A model generated the notes under the pieces. It was not told where the DNA came from. It was given only the letters and a program-made list of their open reading frames with translations, and made no database searches. From an uncultured Balneola sp. (GTDB lineage Bacteria; Bacteroidota; Rhodothermia; Balneolales; Balneolaceae): a stretch of 64,000 nucleotides of DNA. A program made the translations under genes and the position numbers. The stretch is from the NCBI GenBank assembly GCA_913058495.1, contig CAJXQC010000016.1:1-64000 (forward strand). The letters are read 5' to 3'. This document shows, in pieces, positions 28,004 through 37,298 of this stretch; positions within the stretch are counted from its first letter, which is position 1; every line of letters starts with the position of its first letter.

Positions 28004-29731
28004 TCAAGATGGAAGGTAAAACGAAGGATTATTGTCCTGCCTCGATCTTTCTTCATCGATTTTCTGCTGATACATTCGCTCCACATCTTTTAATGTGTCT
28101 GCATCGGATGGAGATAAGTCCCAGCGAATAGCTTTGAATCTCGGAAACCTAAGCGTGTATTTGGCTTTAGTTCTTTTGTTTATCTGAATGTCTTCAAACT
28201 CTAACTCGATAACTAAGTGAGGTTTAAGTAAAAGAGTAGGACCAAATCTTTCCAATGTGATTTCTTTGATCAACGCATTCATCTTTTTGAGTTCTTCATC
28301 AGAATAGCCACCATATGCTTTCCCGATTGGAATGAACTCTTCCTCATAGCGTTCATCACCTTTTACTGAAATTCCCAGCGTAAAATCAGAATAAGTTCCA
28401 CCTCGTTTACCGCTTCCGGCATGTGCGTACAGCATAACAGTATCCAAAGAACCACTGGGCTTTTTAACTTTTAACCAGGATTTTCTGCGTTGACCATATT
28501 CATACACCGAATCTTTTCGCTTCAGCATCAAGCCTTCATTTCCATGATCCAGTGCACGCTGGAAAAGCTCTTCCACATCATGTTGATCTTTGATCTTCAT
28601 CTGCGATGTGACTGGAATCGAATATTTTTTTGAAAGCTTTTCGAGTTTAACCCGACGAACCGATAACAAATCATCAAATAACGGATTCCCATCTATATAC
28701 AAAATATCATAAGCGATAAATAGTACAGGAAACTCAGTTAGTAATTTTTTCGAAGGCTTTTTTACACCCATTCGTTTTTGAAGAAGCTGAAAGGGGAGAA
28801 TAGTGTCATCTTTGAAAACACATATCTCGCCATCCAGTACCAGATCAGGAAGCTGTTTACCGGAAAAGAATTCAATGATCTCAGGAAATGAAGAAGTGAT
28901 CTGATTCAAGTCGCGGGAAAATAATTCTATTCTTCCATCAGAAATATGAGCCTGACACCTCATCCCGTCAAACTTTTCTTCAGCTATATACTCTGAAAGA
29001 TCGGTAACAGCTCTGCTTTCGATAGGAGAAGCCAGCATAAAAGCTATGGGACTAAACATCTTAAATGTTGCTTCATCGAGAGTATCGTTTTTTGCCATAA
29101 TTGCTGTTTTGCCGATGCTTCCGGAAATCATTCTGGCATAGCGAATTGCTTCTAATTCTTTGCCGTAGGTTTTAGCAATGGCATTTTCAACACTCTTAGT
29201 TTCGAAACCAATCCTAAGTGAACCCTGCCCAAGAATTCGGATAAAATATTTTACTTCCAATGGGGTCATCATTTTCCACGCTTCCAGAAGAATATGTTGC
29301 TTGGCATCTCTTTTTGAAGTGATGTACAGCGACTCAAAGATCTCATTGATCTCCTGTAAAGTCAGATCTTCTGCTGTCCACTTGGCTTTGGCTTCAGGAA
29401 TATTTTCAAACAAACGCTGAATAGTTTCAGAAGAAGAACCGCTCGCCGTTTTACTTGGCTTGAATACCTTTTCATAATCGATCTCACAGAATTCAGCAAC
29501 TAAAGTCGCAATAGTTCGGTGTCCGACAGAGGCTCGCTTGTCTGAAACCGAAGAAAAAGCACCTTCACTCAAAAACTGAGTAGCTAATTCCACATCTTTG
29601 TCGGCTTCCAGCTTGGATAGATAATCCATGAACAGCTTAATCTTTGCATTATTTCCACGAGTTGAGGAGATGGATTGAACGGTTTCGGCTAATCGCGCAA
29701 ATGAGTTAGTATTTTTGCTTAGGGAACTCAA
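28004..29731 (-). CDS. ATP-dependent DNA ligase
   Basis: 575 residues. The N-terminal domain is followed by the adenylation site EEKFDGMR (Lys253), LDGEICVF (motif III), EGLMLKR (motif IV) and WLKVKKP (motif V), then an OB domain ending in TLRFPRFKAIRWD. The start is a TTG at 29731; no ATG lies between it and the conserved region. It seals nicks in DNA using ATP, in addition to the NAD-dependent LigA expected elsewhere. The next gene upstream encodes an MBL exonuclease of the kind that partners such ligases in DNA end processing. Confidence 0.93.
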   Translation of the reverse strand: MSSLSKNTNSFARLAETVQSISSTRGNNAKIKLFMDYLSKLEADKDVELATQFLSEGAFSSVSDKRASVGHRTIATLVAEFCEIDYEKVFKPSKTASGSSSETIQRLFENIPEAKAKWTAEDLTLQEINEIFESLYITSKRDAKQHILLEAWKMMTPLEVKYFIRILGQGSLRIGFETKSVENAIAKTYGKELEAIRYARMISGSIGKTAIMAKNDTLDEATFKMFSPIAFMLASPIESRAVTDLSEYIAEEKFDGMRCQAHISDGRIELFSRDLNQITSSFPEIIEFFSGKQLPDLVLDGEICVFKDDTILPFQLLQKRMGVKKPSKKLLTEFPVLFIAYDILYIDGNPLFDDLLSVRRVKLEKLSKKYSIPVTSQMKIKDQHDVEELFQRALDHGNEGLMLKRKDSVYEYGQRRKSWLKVKKPSGSLDTVMLYAHAGSGKRGGTYSDFTLGISVKGDERYEEEFIPIGKAYGGYSDEELKKMNALIKEITLERFGPTLLLKPHLVIELEFEDIQINKRTKAKYTLRFPRFKAIRWDLSPSDADTLKDVERMYQQKIDEERSRQDNNPSFYLPS

Positions 29732-29733
29732 AG

Positions 29734-29869
29734 AATTAAAGATTAAAAATGAAAGATTAAAAATGTAGTTTTTGGCTGGTAAATGAGTCCTTTTGAAGAA
29801 GTTATCGAGCTTTTATGTGTGTTATGAGGAAATTGAAAATCTTTCATTTTTAATCTTTCATCTTTAATT
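29734..29869. repeat. Inverted repeat between exonuclease and ligase genes
   Basis: Two arms of about 32 bases bracket this gap. The left reads AATTAAAGATTAAAAATG and continues with GAAAGATTAAAAATG; the right arm near 29838-29869 is the reverse complement with small differences. The right arm reaches the stop of the exonuclease gene and the left arm reaches the ligase start. It may be a small mobile repeat or an attenuator between the two genes. Confidence 0.6.
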
Positions 29870-30839
29870 AATCCTGAAAGGATGTCGAAACAATCCCCAG
29901 CTCATCCAGATAATGCTGAACAACTTTAGGATTCGGTGTATGCGTGATCAATACTTTCTTAGGATGTAGCTTTTTGCACAGATCGATCAACTCAAAGAAA
30001 TCTAAGTGATCAGACAGAGGAATCAGCTCGTCTACCGTAAGTTGTGTTTGTCTGGATTCGTTTGCTGCCCATCCCGAACAGTATGCAATGCGTTTCTTCT
30101 TTACGTTAGATGCAAACCCATTCCCCAAAGCAGAACCGGGCGTGATCAGGATCTTTCCTTCACAATTTTCCCGCTGATAGGTTTCGTAGTCACCAAGTGG
30201 AAATCCAAAGTCTTCATAAACAGAACAAAGTTTAAATCCTGCCCCGTGAATCTGCATCGGGTGATTTAACTCTTTCAAGATATACATCAATTCCTGAGCT
30301 TTGCCCAAATTGTAAGCAGTGAAAATGGGAGTGTATCCGTCTTCAAGATTTCGGGTAGCAAAATTTCGAATCTGTTCAGCAAGTTCTTCTTCCGGCTTCC
30401 ATTTATAGATCGGCAAGCTGAATGTGGCTTCGGTTATAAAAGTATCGATCTCTGCATCCGGTAACTCAAATCCTTCGGTAGCAGGAGCAGGTGGAGTCCG
30501 GTAATCGCCGGTGTACAACAGGTTTCCCAGATCGCTTTCTACGAAGGTCATGGCAGAACCAAGAATATGTCCGGCGGGATAAAAAGTGATTCTTGCGTTA
30601 TCCGTTTCCAGTGTTTGTTTGAACTCCAAGGGTTTTACTTCTCCGCCAAAACCACGCAGTTTCATGAGCTTTGCAGTCGGGGGAGTAGCATACACACTCA
30701 GTTTCTTATTTTGGGGAACATGATCGGCGTGGGCATGAGAAATAAAAATATGCTCGGCTTTGGTTCCTGAATAATCCAATCCTATTCCCAATTCGGGTAG
30801 AAGTATTCCATGATATCCGGCTTTGGTTACTTTGAGCAT
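29868..30839 (-). CDS. Ligase-associated DNA exonuclease, MBL fold
   Basis: 323 residues of the metallo-beta-lactamase fold: HAHADH at 35-40, GHILGSA around 91-97, TGDYR, and late conserved His in SDHLDF and THT. It belongs with the beta-CASP/MBL proteins often found next to ATP-dependent ligases and called ligase-associated exonuclease. It should process DNA ends before ligation. Its stop lies 137 bases before the ligase start on the same strand, with an inverted repeat in between. Confidence 0.85.
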   Translation of the reverse strand: MLKVTKAGYHGILLPELGIGLDYSGTKAEHIFISHAHADHVPQNKKLSVYATPPTAKLMKLRGFGGEVKPLEFKQTLETDNARITFYPAGHILGSAMTFVESDLGNLLYTGDYRTPPAPATEGFELPDAEIDTFITEATFSLPIYKWKPEEELAEQIRNFATRNLEDGYTPIFTAYNLGKAQELMYILKELNHPMQIHGAGFKLCSVYEDFGFPLGDYETYQRENCEGKILITPGSALGNGFASNVKKKRIAYCSGWAANESRQTQLTVDELIPLSDHLDFFELIDLCKKLHPKKVLITHTPNPKVVQHYLDELGIVSTSFQD

Positions 30840-31111
30840 TTTTTTGATATGTCATTCTTCTCCACCGGCTGGCGGAGAAGGATCTGCACGACTTTATTAC
30901 GGAGACGTTATTTCGCAGCCCTGAAGGGCTTGCTAGTTTAAGGTCTTAATCTGCTCACTAAACTAATGAGAGAGGGTGACAGTTCGTGGCACAATACTTT
31001 GCTACTTCTTTAAATTTGTTCAACCCTGTAAGAAACCCATCCCTTTCTGGTACTAATTAAATAAAGAAACATACAGGCACTGCTTGTTCATCAAAGAAAT
31101 TTTATTTTATT

Positions 31112-31489
31112 ATGGTATTCAGAAATATCCTTCCATTGGTAATGAACCTTGAATCTATTTCTACGGAAGAGTTGAATGAGATTCTACCTCAGGAAAATGT
31201 TCATGTGTTCGATATGAACGATCCGGTACGTTGGCAAACAACTCATATTCCCGGAGCTCGGAATTTAGATCCGAATACATTTTCAGAAAGCGATCTGAAT
31301 GCAGATAAAAATTCTACGCTCGTTTTTTATTGCTCAAATCCCATGTGCAGAAAAGCACCCAACGCCGCCAAAAAAGTAAAAGGAATGGGATTTAACGATG
31401 TGAGAGTTTTATCAGCCAGAATTTCCGGGTGGATGTCGGATGGGTATGAGGTGGAAGGGGAGAGTCGATCGATTTTCAGTAGTTGCTAA
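31112..31489 (+). CDS. Rhodanese-like domain protein
   Basis: 125 residues, one rhodanese domain: HVFDMNDPVRWQTTHIPGARN, then the active loop YCSNPMCRKAP, ending with GWMSDGYEV. The two cysteines in CSNPMC fit a persulfide-carrying or thiol-metabolising site. A second ATG at 31142 is also possible. It probably transfers sulfur in the cytoplasm. A terminator-like hairpin follows at 31497-31520 without a T-run. Confidence 0.88.
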   Translation: MVFRNILPLVMNLESISTEELNEILPQENVHVFDMNDPVRWQTTHIPGARNLDPNTFSESDLNADKNSTLVFYCSNPMCRKAPNAAKKVKGMGFNDVRVLSARISGWMSDGYEVEGESRSIFSSC

Positions 31490-31909
31490 GGTCTGAGTAC
31501 TTTTGTCGGTACAAAAGTACATGAACATGTATAAATTACTAGATGGATATTAGAAACCCGGGGATAAATCCCCTTCTAGCTTATGTTCTTGTCTTAAACT
31601 CGTACATAAACAAGCAAGTACTTTAGTCCTGCTAACAACCGGAAAAGGATTGGCACCTACTTTTGTCTTGATATCCCGTTCGAACGGGACAAAAGATCAA
31701 GCCGAAGTATTTAAGACGGGTTCACTGATCCTGCGCTGAATAATCCTAAAGGTGTTCGTGCATGCCGAGAAAGTTAGTACACTTTTCACCGAAAAGGTTT
31801 ATTCCTGCTTCGCAGACGCTTCCGGATCACGCTCTCTTCTCCGACTTAAATACTAAGGGCATATATTTTTTGAACAATCCACATTAAAACCATTAATGCT
31901 ATAGCTAAC
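31490..31909. other. Intergenic block of repeats, no gene
   Basis: 420 bases without a gene. It opens with a perfect hairpin (GTACTTTTGT, loop CGGT, complement; 31497-31520), then a GATAAATCCCC-type segment, then the main dispersed repeat from 31650 to 31860 with an internal CCCGTTCGAACGGG palindrome near 31676-31689. Confidence 0.65.
31650..31860. repeat. Dispersed repeat, longest copy
   Basis: Bases 31650-31740 are the inverted copy of 6157-6236, and 31806-31860 repeat 1-56. It thus joins the two pieces seen separately at 1 and 6121, and is the best estimate of the full unit (about 210 bases) in this window. Confidence 0.75.
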
Positions 31910-32227
31910 TCAGTAACTAAAACTATCCTTCATTTCAAAGTGCTGAGACCGTTCATCCCAACGCTTTAGTACTTTTTGAGCTGCTTCAGGTACATGAGCG
32001 ACTTCGTAATCATCCCCCACAAACTGTTTGATGTGTTCCATGGAATCGAAATACATAATGGTGATGAATTCAGTTTCATCAGAATGCTCTCTCCTTAAAA
32101 CCTCGATCTTACGATAGCCTTCCATCTTGTAACTTTCGATCTGAGGAATTACCTGCTCGGTAAGAACTTTATAATAGGCATCCGCATTTTCGGGAGTGGT
32201 CCAGCCGTCCCAGATTCGAGCTATCAT
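31910..32227 (-). CDS. ABM-fold (antibiotic biosynthesis monooxygenase-like) protein
   Basis: 105 residues. The MIARIWDGWTTPENADAYY start and the FITIMYFDSMEHIKQF strand fit the dimeric alpha-beta barrel fold. Members are small haem- or quinol-linked monooxygenases, or stress proteins of unknown activity. It lies 37 bases downstream of the peroxiredoxin-like gene on the same strand. A degenerate second copy of its first 16 codons is found at 32953-33005. Confidence 0.75.
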   Translation of the reverse strand: MIARIWDGWTTPENADAYYKVLTEQVIPQIESYKMEGYRKIEVLRREHSDETEFITIMYFDSMEHIKQFVGDDYEVAHVPEAAQKVLKRWDERSQHFEMKDSFSY

Positions 32228-32264
32228 CTTCTTATATATTTAGGTATTTGAATAAGCCAAAAGC

Positions 32265-32801
32265 TTAATCTTGTAATTCCATGGCATTCACTTCACCACG
32301 AGCAGGATAATCGTTCTCTTGAATAAAGTCTATTGCCCTAAGCATATCTTTAAGAACAGGACGACCAAAAGGCATAGAGTTGACAGCAGAGTAATAGAGT
32401 TCTCCATCGGGGCGGATAAGAAATAATCCCGGTTCTGAAAAAAGCTCCGGCTCATTATCATTTATAGCATTTGAAAGATATAAGCCCCAATTATATGCCT
32501 GTTCTTCTGAGAGGTCATATCCGACTTTAAGTTTATCAACTTCCCATTCTTGAATGGAAGTTCTAGCTCTTTTTTCAGAATCCATACTCACAGTAACGGT
32601 TTCAACTCCGCGTTCCTTAAAATCATCAACTAGCTTGTTTAAAGATTGAGTATAACCTTTACAAACAGGGCAATGCAATCCTCTATAGAAGACAACCATT
32701 GTGAAAGAATCGGGATCTTGTTCACTGAGATTCCATGTATCACCATTTGTAAGTGGGAAACTTAGATCTGGAGTTTGAGTTCTTGGGGTTAGGGTATTCA
32801 T
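32265..32801 (-). CDS. Peroxiredoxin-like (AhpC/TSA, redoxin) protein
   Basis: 178 residues with a thioredoxin-like fold: VVFYRGLHCPVCKGY with two cysteines three apart, then VETVTVSMDS and LFLIRPDGELYYSAV. The CPVC placement is like AhpC/TSA-family or bacterioferritin comigratory-type proteins. It probably reduces peroxides or acts as a thiol oxidoreductase in the cytoplasm. It forms a short run with the ABM-fold gene. Confidence 0.8.
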   Translation of the reverse strand: MNTLTPRTQTPDLSFPLTNGDTWNLSEQDPDSFTMVVFYRGLHCPVCKGYTQSLNKLVDDFKERGVETVTVSMDSEKRARTSIQEWEVDKLKVGYDLSEEQAYNWGLYLSNAINDNEPELFSEPGLFLIRPDGELYYSAVNSMPFGRPVLKDMLRAIDFIQENDYPARGEVNAMELQD

Positions 32802-32903
32802 AATCAGTAAAAAAATTAATTCACATTAACTATTTACTTAAACAAACCTAACCTTGTATAGTTTCGAATGACTTAAAACTATAATTCAAGGAAATTTTAA
32901 ATA

Positions 32904-33005
32904 CTAATTACCCTTCGGAGTAAAAGACTGTTTTCCGGTAATCTCTCTACCGAGAATATCTGCATTTTCAGTTGTATTCCAGTCATATCAGATTCGTGCG
33001 ATTAT
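32904..33005 (-). pseudogene. Chimeric remnant: start of an ABM-like gene fused to the end of an acyl-CoA dehydrogenase gene
   Basis: Read on the minus strand, the first 17 codons give IIARI, a stop, then YDWNTTENAD. This aligns with MIARIWDGWTTPENAD of the intact ABM gene at 32227. The frame then continues directly as [16 protein letters not shown] and a stop, aligning with the C-terminus [16 protein letters not shown] of the acyl-CoA dehydrogenase at 34736. So two gene ends are joined in frame with one internal stop. It cannot be functional and looks like a deletion scar in a former tandem duplication. Confidence 0.8.
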
Positions 33006-34697
33006 TTAAATCGGTTCGTTATCAAGTTCATCAAATAATGAAGGATCATCGGTTTCTTTTTTATATATCGGTGTGATTTTATTAGTTCTTTTAACTGACT
33101 CAGTTTCCAGTTCTTCAAGTGAGACTTGTGGGTTGTAAATTAGTGATCTCAAACGTATTCTATCTTTATTGTTGTCTTTCCAAAAATCTACCATCTCAAC
33201 ATCTCTACGAGCTCTTTCTCCAGTGTATTGACTTACATCTAATAAATATGCTCGAAATACTTTACCTGGTAAATTTGTAACTGTTACTCTTGATTTTACT
33301 TGATGAATGAGCCTTAAATCAATTAATTCATCAATAAGCTTGCCATTATTATCATTAAGATCTTGACTAACTAAAAAGATATTTTTCTTAATTTTATTCA
33401 AACAGAAGAATTTAATTTTCTCGAACGCTTCTTCTAATTCTTGACGGTCTTCTAGAGTATCTCTTTGAAATTCTTCTTTCTTTAGTTCTCCATAATCACC
33501 TGAGGCCAAATTCACATCTTCAGCCCCAATTTTCGTTCGCTTAGCTTTTTTGGAGGGGTTTCTTAACCTCTCTTTTGCTTCATCAATTGCTTTTCTAAAA
33601 AGCCCGAGGAAGTCTCTGGCTACACCCCCACTTGAAAGTACTAACCTATCTAAAGCTCCATCAACCATAAAGGAATCTATGTTTGGGCAATTAGATTCTG
33701 TAACATATATATCAAGAACTTTTCTTAAAAACTCCTTTGAGGATCTAAATTTTTCCAAAGTAATATCTAAATCTATTTCGTCAGCGTCATCTCCAATTTT
33801 TAAACCTATAGGTTGTGGATCATGAATATACCAGCTTGTTCTATGTTTTATTGTTCCAATTTTAAGCCAAGCTGAATTACCTTTAACAATTCTGTGGAAG
33901 TAATCAATTAAAGAAGCTTGATCCCCTCGAAGGATGTGATATAAATCGTCAAAGAAAAGGTAGGTGTCATTTCCGATAATTGAGTTTAATTTCTTAAAGA
34001 TTTCTTGGTACGTTAAAATATTCCTGACCAAAAAGTCTTTCTTTGATCTTTTATACTCTTCCGAAATTTGACTAGCCCCCAAATTTTCAGTTATTTTTTC
34101 TTTACCCCCTTCAAACCCAGTGGATAAGGAATCAATATTGACAGTACCTTTTTTATTGCTTTTCTGAATAGATTTTTTTGAATTCGTATTGCTCTGTGTT
34201 AGCTTAGCAAGGTCGGTTAAATGCAACTGTTCATTTAATGAATTGATAATTGCTTCAATCTCTTTGCTTAGTTTTTCTAAGTTTTTACGTTCTTCACTTT
34301 TGATGAAGAAACTTTTTAGAACTAGTTTATGATGTTTTAGAATATGATCTTTAATCCATAAAAGAAGGCTATTAAAAGTAGCAATAAGTACACTCAAGAT
34401 TATATCAGGATATTGATGCCCTTTAAATCTTTCTAGGTCTACTATTACGATTGGAAGGTTTTGATTTGAAAGTTCTTCAGCTGTTTTAAATATTAAACTA
34501 CTTTTCCCAGAGCCTCTCCTTCCAAAAATAAGCTGGTGTCTTTTGTTCTTTGCTCTTCTAAGCGTCCCAAGCCCAGGTTCAATAAATCTATTCGTATTTT
34601 TTGCGTCTGCACGTGCACCTTCTTCAACAATTGATGCTAAATCATCAATTTTGGAATCGAATAATGGTAAACTTGAATATTTGTTTTCAGTTGCCAT
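33006..34697 (-). CDS. Orphan P-loop ATPase (AAA/STAND-like)
   Basis: 563 residues. Walker A FGRRGSGKSSL around 59-68, then IVIVDLERFKG, and Walker B TYLFFDDL around 245-252. The middle (130-225) is Lys/Glu-rich and coiled-coil-like, with a low-complexity Asn/Ser/Lys part. After the ATPase comes a segment with SSGGVARDFLGLFRKA, of the kind seen in ORC/Cdc6- or STAND-like ATPases, then a possible winged helix (LIDELIDLRLIHQVKS). Its stop touches the chimeric remnant and its start lies 39 bases from the neighbouring stop. Base composition is more AT-rich than its neighbours. Possible roles are defence or partitioning; none is proven. Confidence 0.6.
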   Translation of the reverse strand: MATENKYSSLPLFDSKIDDLASIVEEGARADAKNTNRFIEPGLGTLRRAKNKRHQLIFGRRGSGKSSLIFKTAEELSNQNLPIVIVDLERFKGHQYPDIILSVLIATFNSLLLWIKDHILKHHKLVLKSFFIKSEERKNLEKLSKEIEAIINSLNEQLHLTDLAKLTQSNTNSKKSIQKSNKKGTVNIDSLSTGFEGGKEKITENLGASQISEEYKRSKKDFLVRNILTYQEIFKKLNSIIGNDTYLFFDDLYHILRGDQASLIDYFHRIVKGNSAWLKIGTIKHRTSWYIHDPQPIGLKIGDDADEIDLDITLEKFRSSKEFLRKVLDIYVTESNCPNIDSFMVDGALDRLVLSSGGVARDFLGLFRKAIDEAKERLRNPSKKAKRTKIGAEDVNLASGDYGELKKEEFQRDTLEDRQELEEAFEKIKFFCLNKIKKNIFLVSQDLNDNNGKLIDELIDLRLIHQVKSRVTVTNLPGKVFRAYLLDVSQYTGERARRDVEMVDFWKDNNKDRIRLRSLIYNPQVSLEELETESVKRTNKITPIYKKETDDPSLFDELDNEPI

Positions 34698-34735
34698 GCA
34701 TAAGAATAATACTTTTATGGCGTTATTACTAAAAA

Positions 34736-35938
34736 CTATCCCTTCGGTGTAAAAGCTTGAATCCCGGTAATCTCTCTACCAAGAATCAAACCATGAATAT
34801 CATAGGTGCCTTCGTAGGTGTTTACGGATTCCAGATTCATTACGTGATGGATCACTCTGTAATCACCAACGATTCCGTTTCCGCCGTGCATATCTCGGGA
34901 AATACGAGCAATCTCTAAAGCTCTGCCACAGTTATTTCGTTTTGCAAGTGATGTCATGGAAGGATGATCTCTGCCTTCATCTTTAAGTTTCCCCAACCTG
35001 AAAGCCAGCATCTGCATATTGGTGATGTCAGTAAGCATATTTGCCAGCTTTGTTTGGATCAATTGGTTTGCAGCTAATGGCTTTCCAAACTGCTTACGAT
35101 CTAAAGTGTATTGGCGAGCTCTTTGGTAACAAAATTCAGCAGCTCCAACAGTTCCCCAGGCAATTCCATAGCGAGCAGAATTCAGACACATAAATGGACC
35201 TTTCAACCCTTTGATATCCGGAAATACATTTTCTTCCGGGATGAATACATCATCAAAAACCAATTCACCGGTTTCAGAAGCACGTAAACTCATTTTAAAT
35301 TTGGTGTGTGGTGCAGAAAACCCTTCCATTCCTTTTTCAACCAAAAATCCACGAATTACGCCTTCATCATCTTTATTCTCTTTAGCTTTTGCCCAAACAA
35401 CGGCTACATCAGCAATAGGAGAATTCGTGATCCACATTTTTGCACCGTTCATGATCCAGCCTCCATCCGTTTTAACAGCGGTGGTAACCATAGATCCGGG
35501 ATCTGAGCCATGATCGGGTTCAGTTAATCCAAAGCAACCAATGATCTCTCCGGACGCCAGCTTAGGTAAAAATCGTTGTTTCTGGTCTTCAGTTCCGAAA
35601 GTAGAAATCGGATACATGACCAAAGAAGATTGCACACTCATGAAAGAGCGATAACCCGAATCTACTCGTTCCACTTCACGGGCAATCAATCCATAAGCTG
35701 TGTAGCTGGCGTCAGACCCGCCGTATTCTTCAGGAATGGTTACACCCAGCAAGCCCATCTCGCCCATCTCTTTGGCGATCTCGCGATCAAAATATTCTTC
35801 GGTATTTCCTTTGAGTGCACGGGGTTCTAGTTTGCTTTGAGCATAATCCCGGGCAGTTTCCATGATCAAACGATCTTCTTCGTTCAATTCGGATTCAAAA
35901 AGAAGTGCGTCGTCGATGTTGAATAGGTTCTTGGCCAT
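34736..35938 (-). CDS. Acyl-CoA dehydrogenase, glutaryl-CoA dehydrogenase-like
   Basis: 400 residues. It has the FAD-binding [17 protein letters not shown] and [16 protein letters not shown] segments, then [12 protein letters not shown], and the ending [23 protein letters not shown], which is the glutaryl-CoA dehydrogenase (GcdH) signature with the catalytic Glu. GcdH converts glutaryl-CoA to crotonyl-CoA plus CO2 in lysine and tryptophan breakdown. Its electrons should go to EtfAB encoded a few kb away. It is a single gene on the minus strand; a remnant of a relative's end is at 32904. Confidence 0.85.
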   Translation of the reverse strand: MAKNLFNIDDALLFESELNEEDRLIMETARDYAQSKLEPRALKGNTEEYFDREIAKEMGEMGLLGVTIPEEYGGSDASYTAYGLIAREVERVDSGYRSFMSVQSSLVMYPISTFGTEDQKQRFLPKLASGEIIGCFGLTEPDHGSDPGSMVTTAVKTDGGWIMNGAKMWITNSPIADVAVVWAKAKENKDDEGVIRGFLVEKGMEGFSAPHTKFKMSLRASETGELVFDDVFIPEENVFPDIKGLKGPFMCLNSARYGIAWGTVGAAEFCYQRARQYTLDRKQFGKPLAANQLIQTKLANMLTDITNMQMLAFRLGKLKDEGRDHPSMTSLAKRNNCGRALEIARISRDMHGGNGIVGDYRVIHHVMNLESVNTYEGTYDIHGLILGREITGIQAFTPKG

Positions 35939-36062
35939 GAAGCGTAAAGACTGAGTTTTAAATTATGACTTTATTTTCGCCATAATTTAAAACTCATAAT
36001 TCAACATTTATAATTATTTCTTCAGGAAAGCGTCTTTTTTAATTTGGTTGTCAAAGGTTTCT

Positions 36063-37187
36063 TTATTCTGCTTTAGAAAGCTTAATCTTTTTTACATGAG
36101 GGTAGGGTGAAAAATTTATTGAATATATAAACCCCTCCGAATCAGAGTGAGAGATTAATCCCAATTCTTGATTTATAAATTCATCTGATTCAATTGAATA
36201 CAAAAGTTGAAAATCCTGATCATAAATATCAGTTGTATTTCGAAATTCTGCTCTGATATTTTTGCCTGAATTCATGTCTTTCATATACTGGTCCGGGTCA
36301 TCAATATTAGTAGGCCAGGCAGCTGTTGCAATATAATATTGACTTCCTGCTTTTAGAATTGGATTCAACCCACCCATGCTTCCGATTGCACTCCCATTAT
36401 CATTTTGAAAAAAGCCAGCTCTCATTATTTTGTCGAAATCTCTGTTTAGCTTTTTAGTTTTAGTGCTGTCAATGTTATAAAAGGAATAGGAGTATTCAGA
36501 CATGCCTGCTACCACCAATTGATCTTCCAAAATGGAAACATTAGAAAACCAACTGATACCCTGTGGAATTTTTAACTCTCCGGTTAAATTAACAATGAAA
36601 GACGATAGGATACTATTAGGATTGTCAGTATTAACAAACATAAATTCTTTTGCAAAGGATCCGGTTATGTTTCTGCTCACAACCAAATTGTCTTTTATAA
36701 ACCCATGAATATTCACCCTTTTTAGTTTTTCATTGCTTGTGCTTAAAGTGTTTAAAAACTGTCCATCCAGATTAAAAAGATCAATTCGGGATCGGGCAAT
36801 ATTTGACACATAAATGGTTTCATTGCCGTCCCAGGTCATATTCCAGGCATTTTCAAAATCACCGGGACCACGACCTTTCGAACCTGTCACCCATCTTACT
36901 TTTCCATTTTTGTCAAAGGAAATTAATTTTGATAACCGATCATCAAGTACATACAGATTCTGATTATTGTCTGTGAACATTGCAGTGATGCCTCCAATCA
37001 ATTCTTTGCTCGTGGCGTCCTCACTTCCGAATGTTTGAACTAATTCAAATTCAACAGGAGGGTTTTCTCGCTCTTGCCATATTCCGTATTCAGGATTATA
37101 GATTGGGTTTTCTTCAGGTGTATTTTTATCAGAAGAACAGCTTAGTATAAAGCCAGATAGTAGAAATAGAATTAAGAAATTTTTCAT
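36063..37187 (-). CDS. Six-bladed beta-propeller lipoprotein
   Basis: The ATG at 37187 gives 374 residues with a lipoprotein signal (MKNFLILFLLSGFILSC); a start 42 bases upstream would mask it. The mature part has blade-like strands (NNQNLYVLDDRLSKLISFDKNG, NETIYVSNIARSRIDLFNLDG) and the conserved KGRGPGDF segment typical of six-bladed propeller proteins of Bacteroidota. No enzyme motif is visible and the role is unknown. It is followed by a gap with an unrelated short open frame. Confidence 0.7.
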   Translation of the reverse strand: MKNFLILFLLSGFILSCSSDKNTPEENPIYNPEYGIWQERENPPVEFELVQTFGSEDATSKELIGGITAMFTDNNQNLYVLDDRLSKLISFDKNGKVRWVTGSKGRGPGDFENAWNMTWDGNETIYVSNIARSRIDLFNLDGQFLNTLSTSNEKLKRVNIHGFIKDNLVVSRNITGSFAKEFMFVNTDNPNSILSSFIVNLTGELKIPQGISWFSNVSILEDQLVVAGMSEYSYSFYNIDSTKTKKLNRDFDKIMRAGFFQNDNGSAIGSMGGLNPILKAGSQYYIATAAWPTNIDDPDQYMKDMNSGKNIRAEFRNTTDIYDQDFQLLYSIESDEFINQELGLISHSDSEGFIYSINFSPYPHVKKIKLSKAE

Positions 37188-37244
37188 AGTGGAACTTAAA
37201 TATATCACCAGTTTTAAGTTCAATATCATAAAATAAGTTCAATA

Positions 37245-37281
37245 AAAAAAAGCTCATAACTGTTAGGCTATGAGCTTTTAT
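37245..37281. terminator. Terminator between the propeller gene and acyl-CoA dehydrogenase gene
   Basis: Stem AAAAAGCTCATA / TATGAGCTTTT with a loop of ten bases, flanked by A-runs on one side and T-rich sequence on the other. Read on the minus strand it ends the acyl-CoA dehydrogenase transcript. Confidence 0.8.
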
Positions 37282-37298
37282 AAAAAGGGTTTCAGATA

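Noticed and set aside
31497-31520. Hairpin after the rhodanese gene as a terminator
   Set aside because: The stem is perfect but no T-run follows, and the same stem type recurs in the dispersed repeat, so it is more likely repeat DNA.
36014-36075. A short open frame on the minus strand reading LKQNKETFDNQIKKDAFLKK before a stop, downstream of the propeller lipoprotein gene
   Set aside because: It could be the tail of a lost gene, but with only 20 codons, no match I recognise and overlap with the end of the propeller gene it is not supported.
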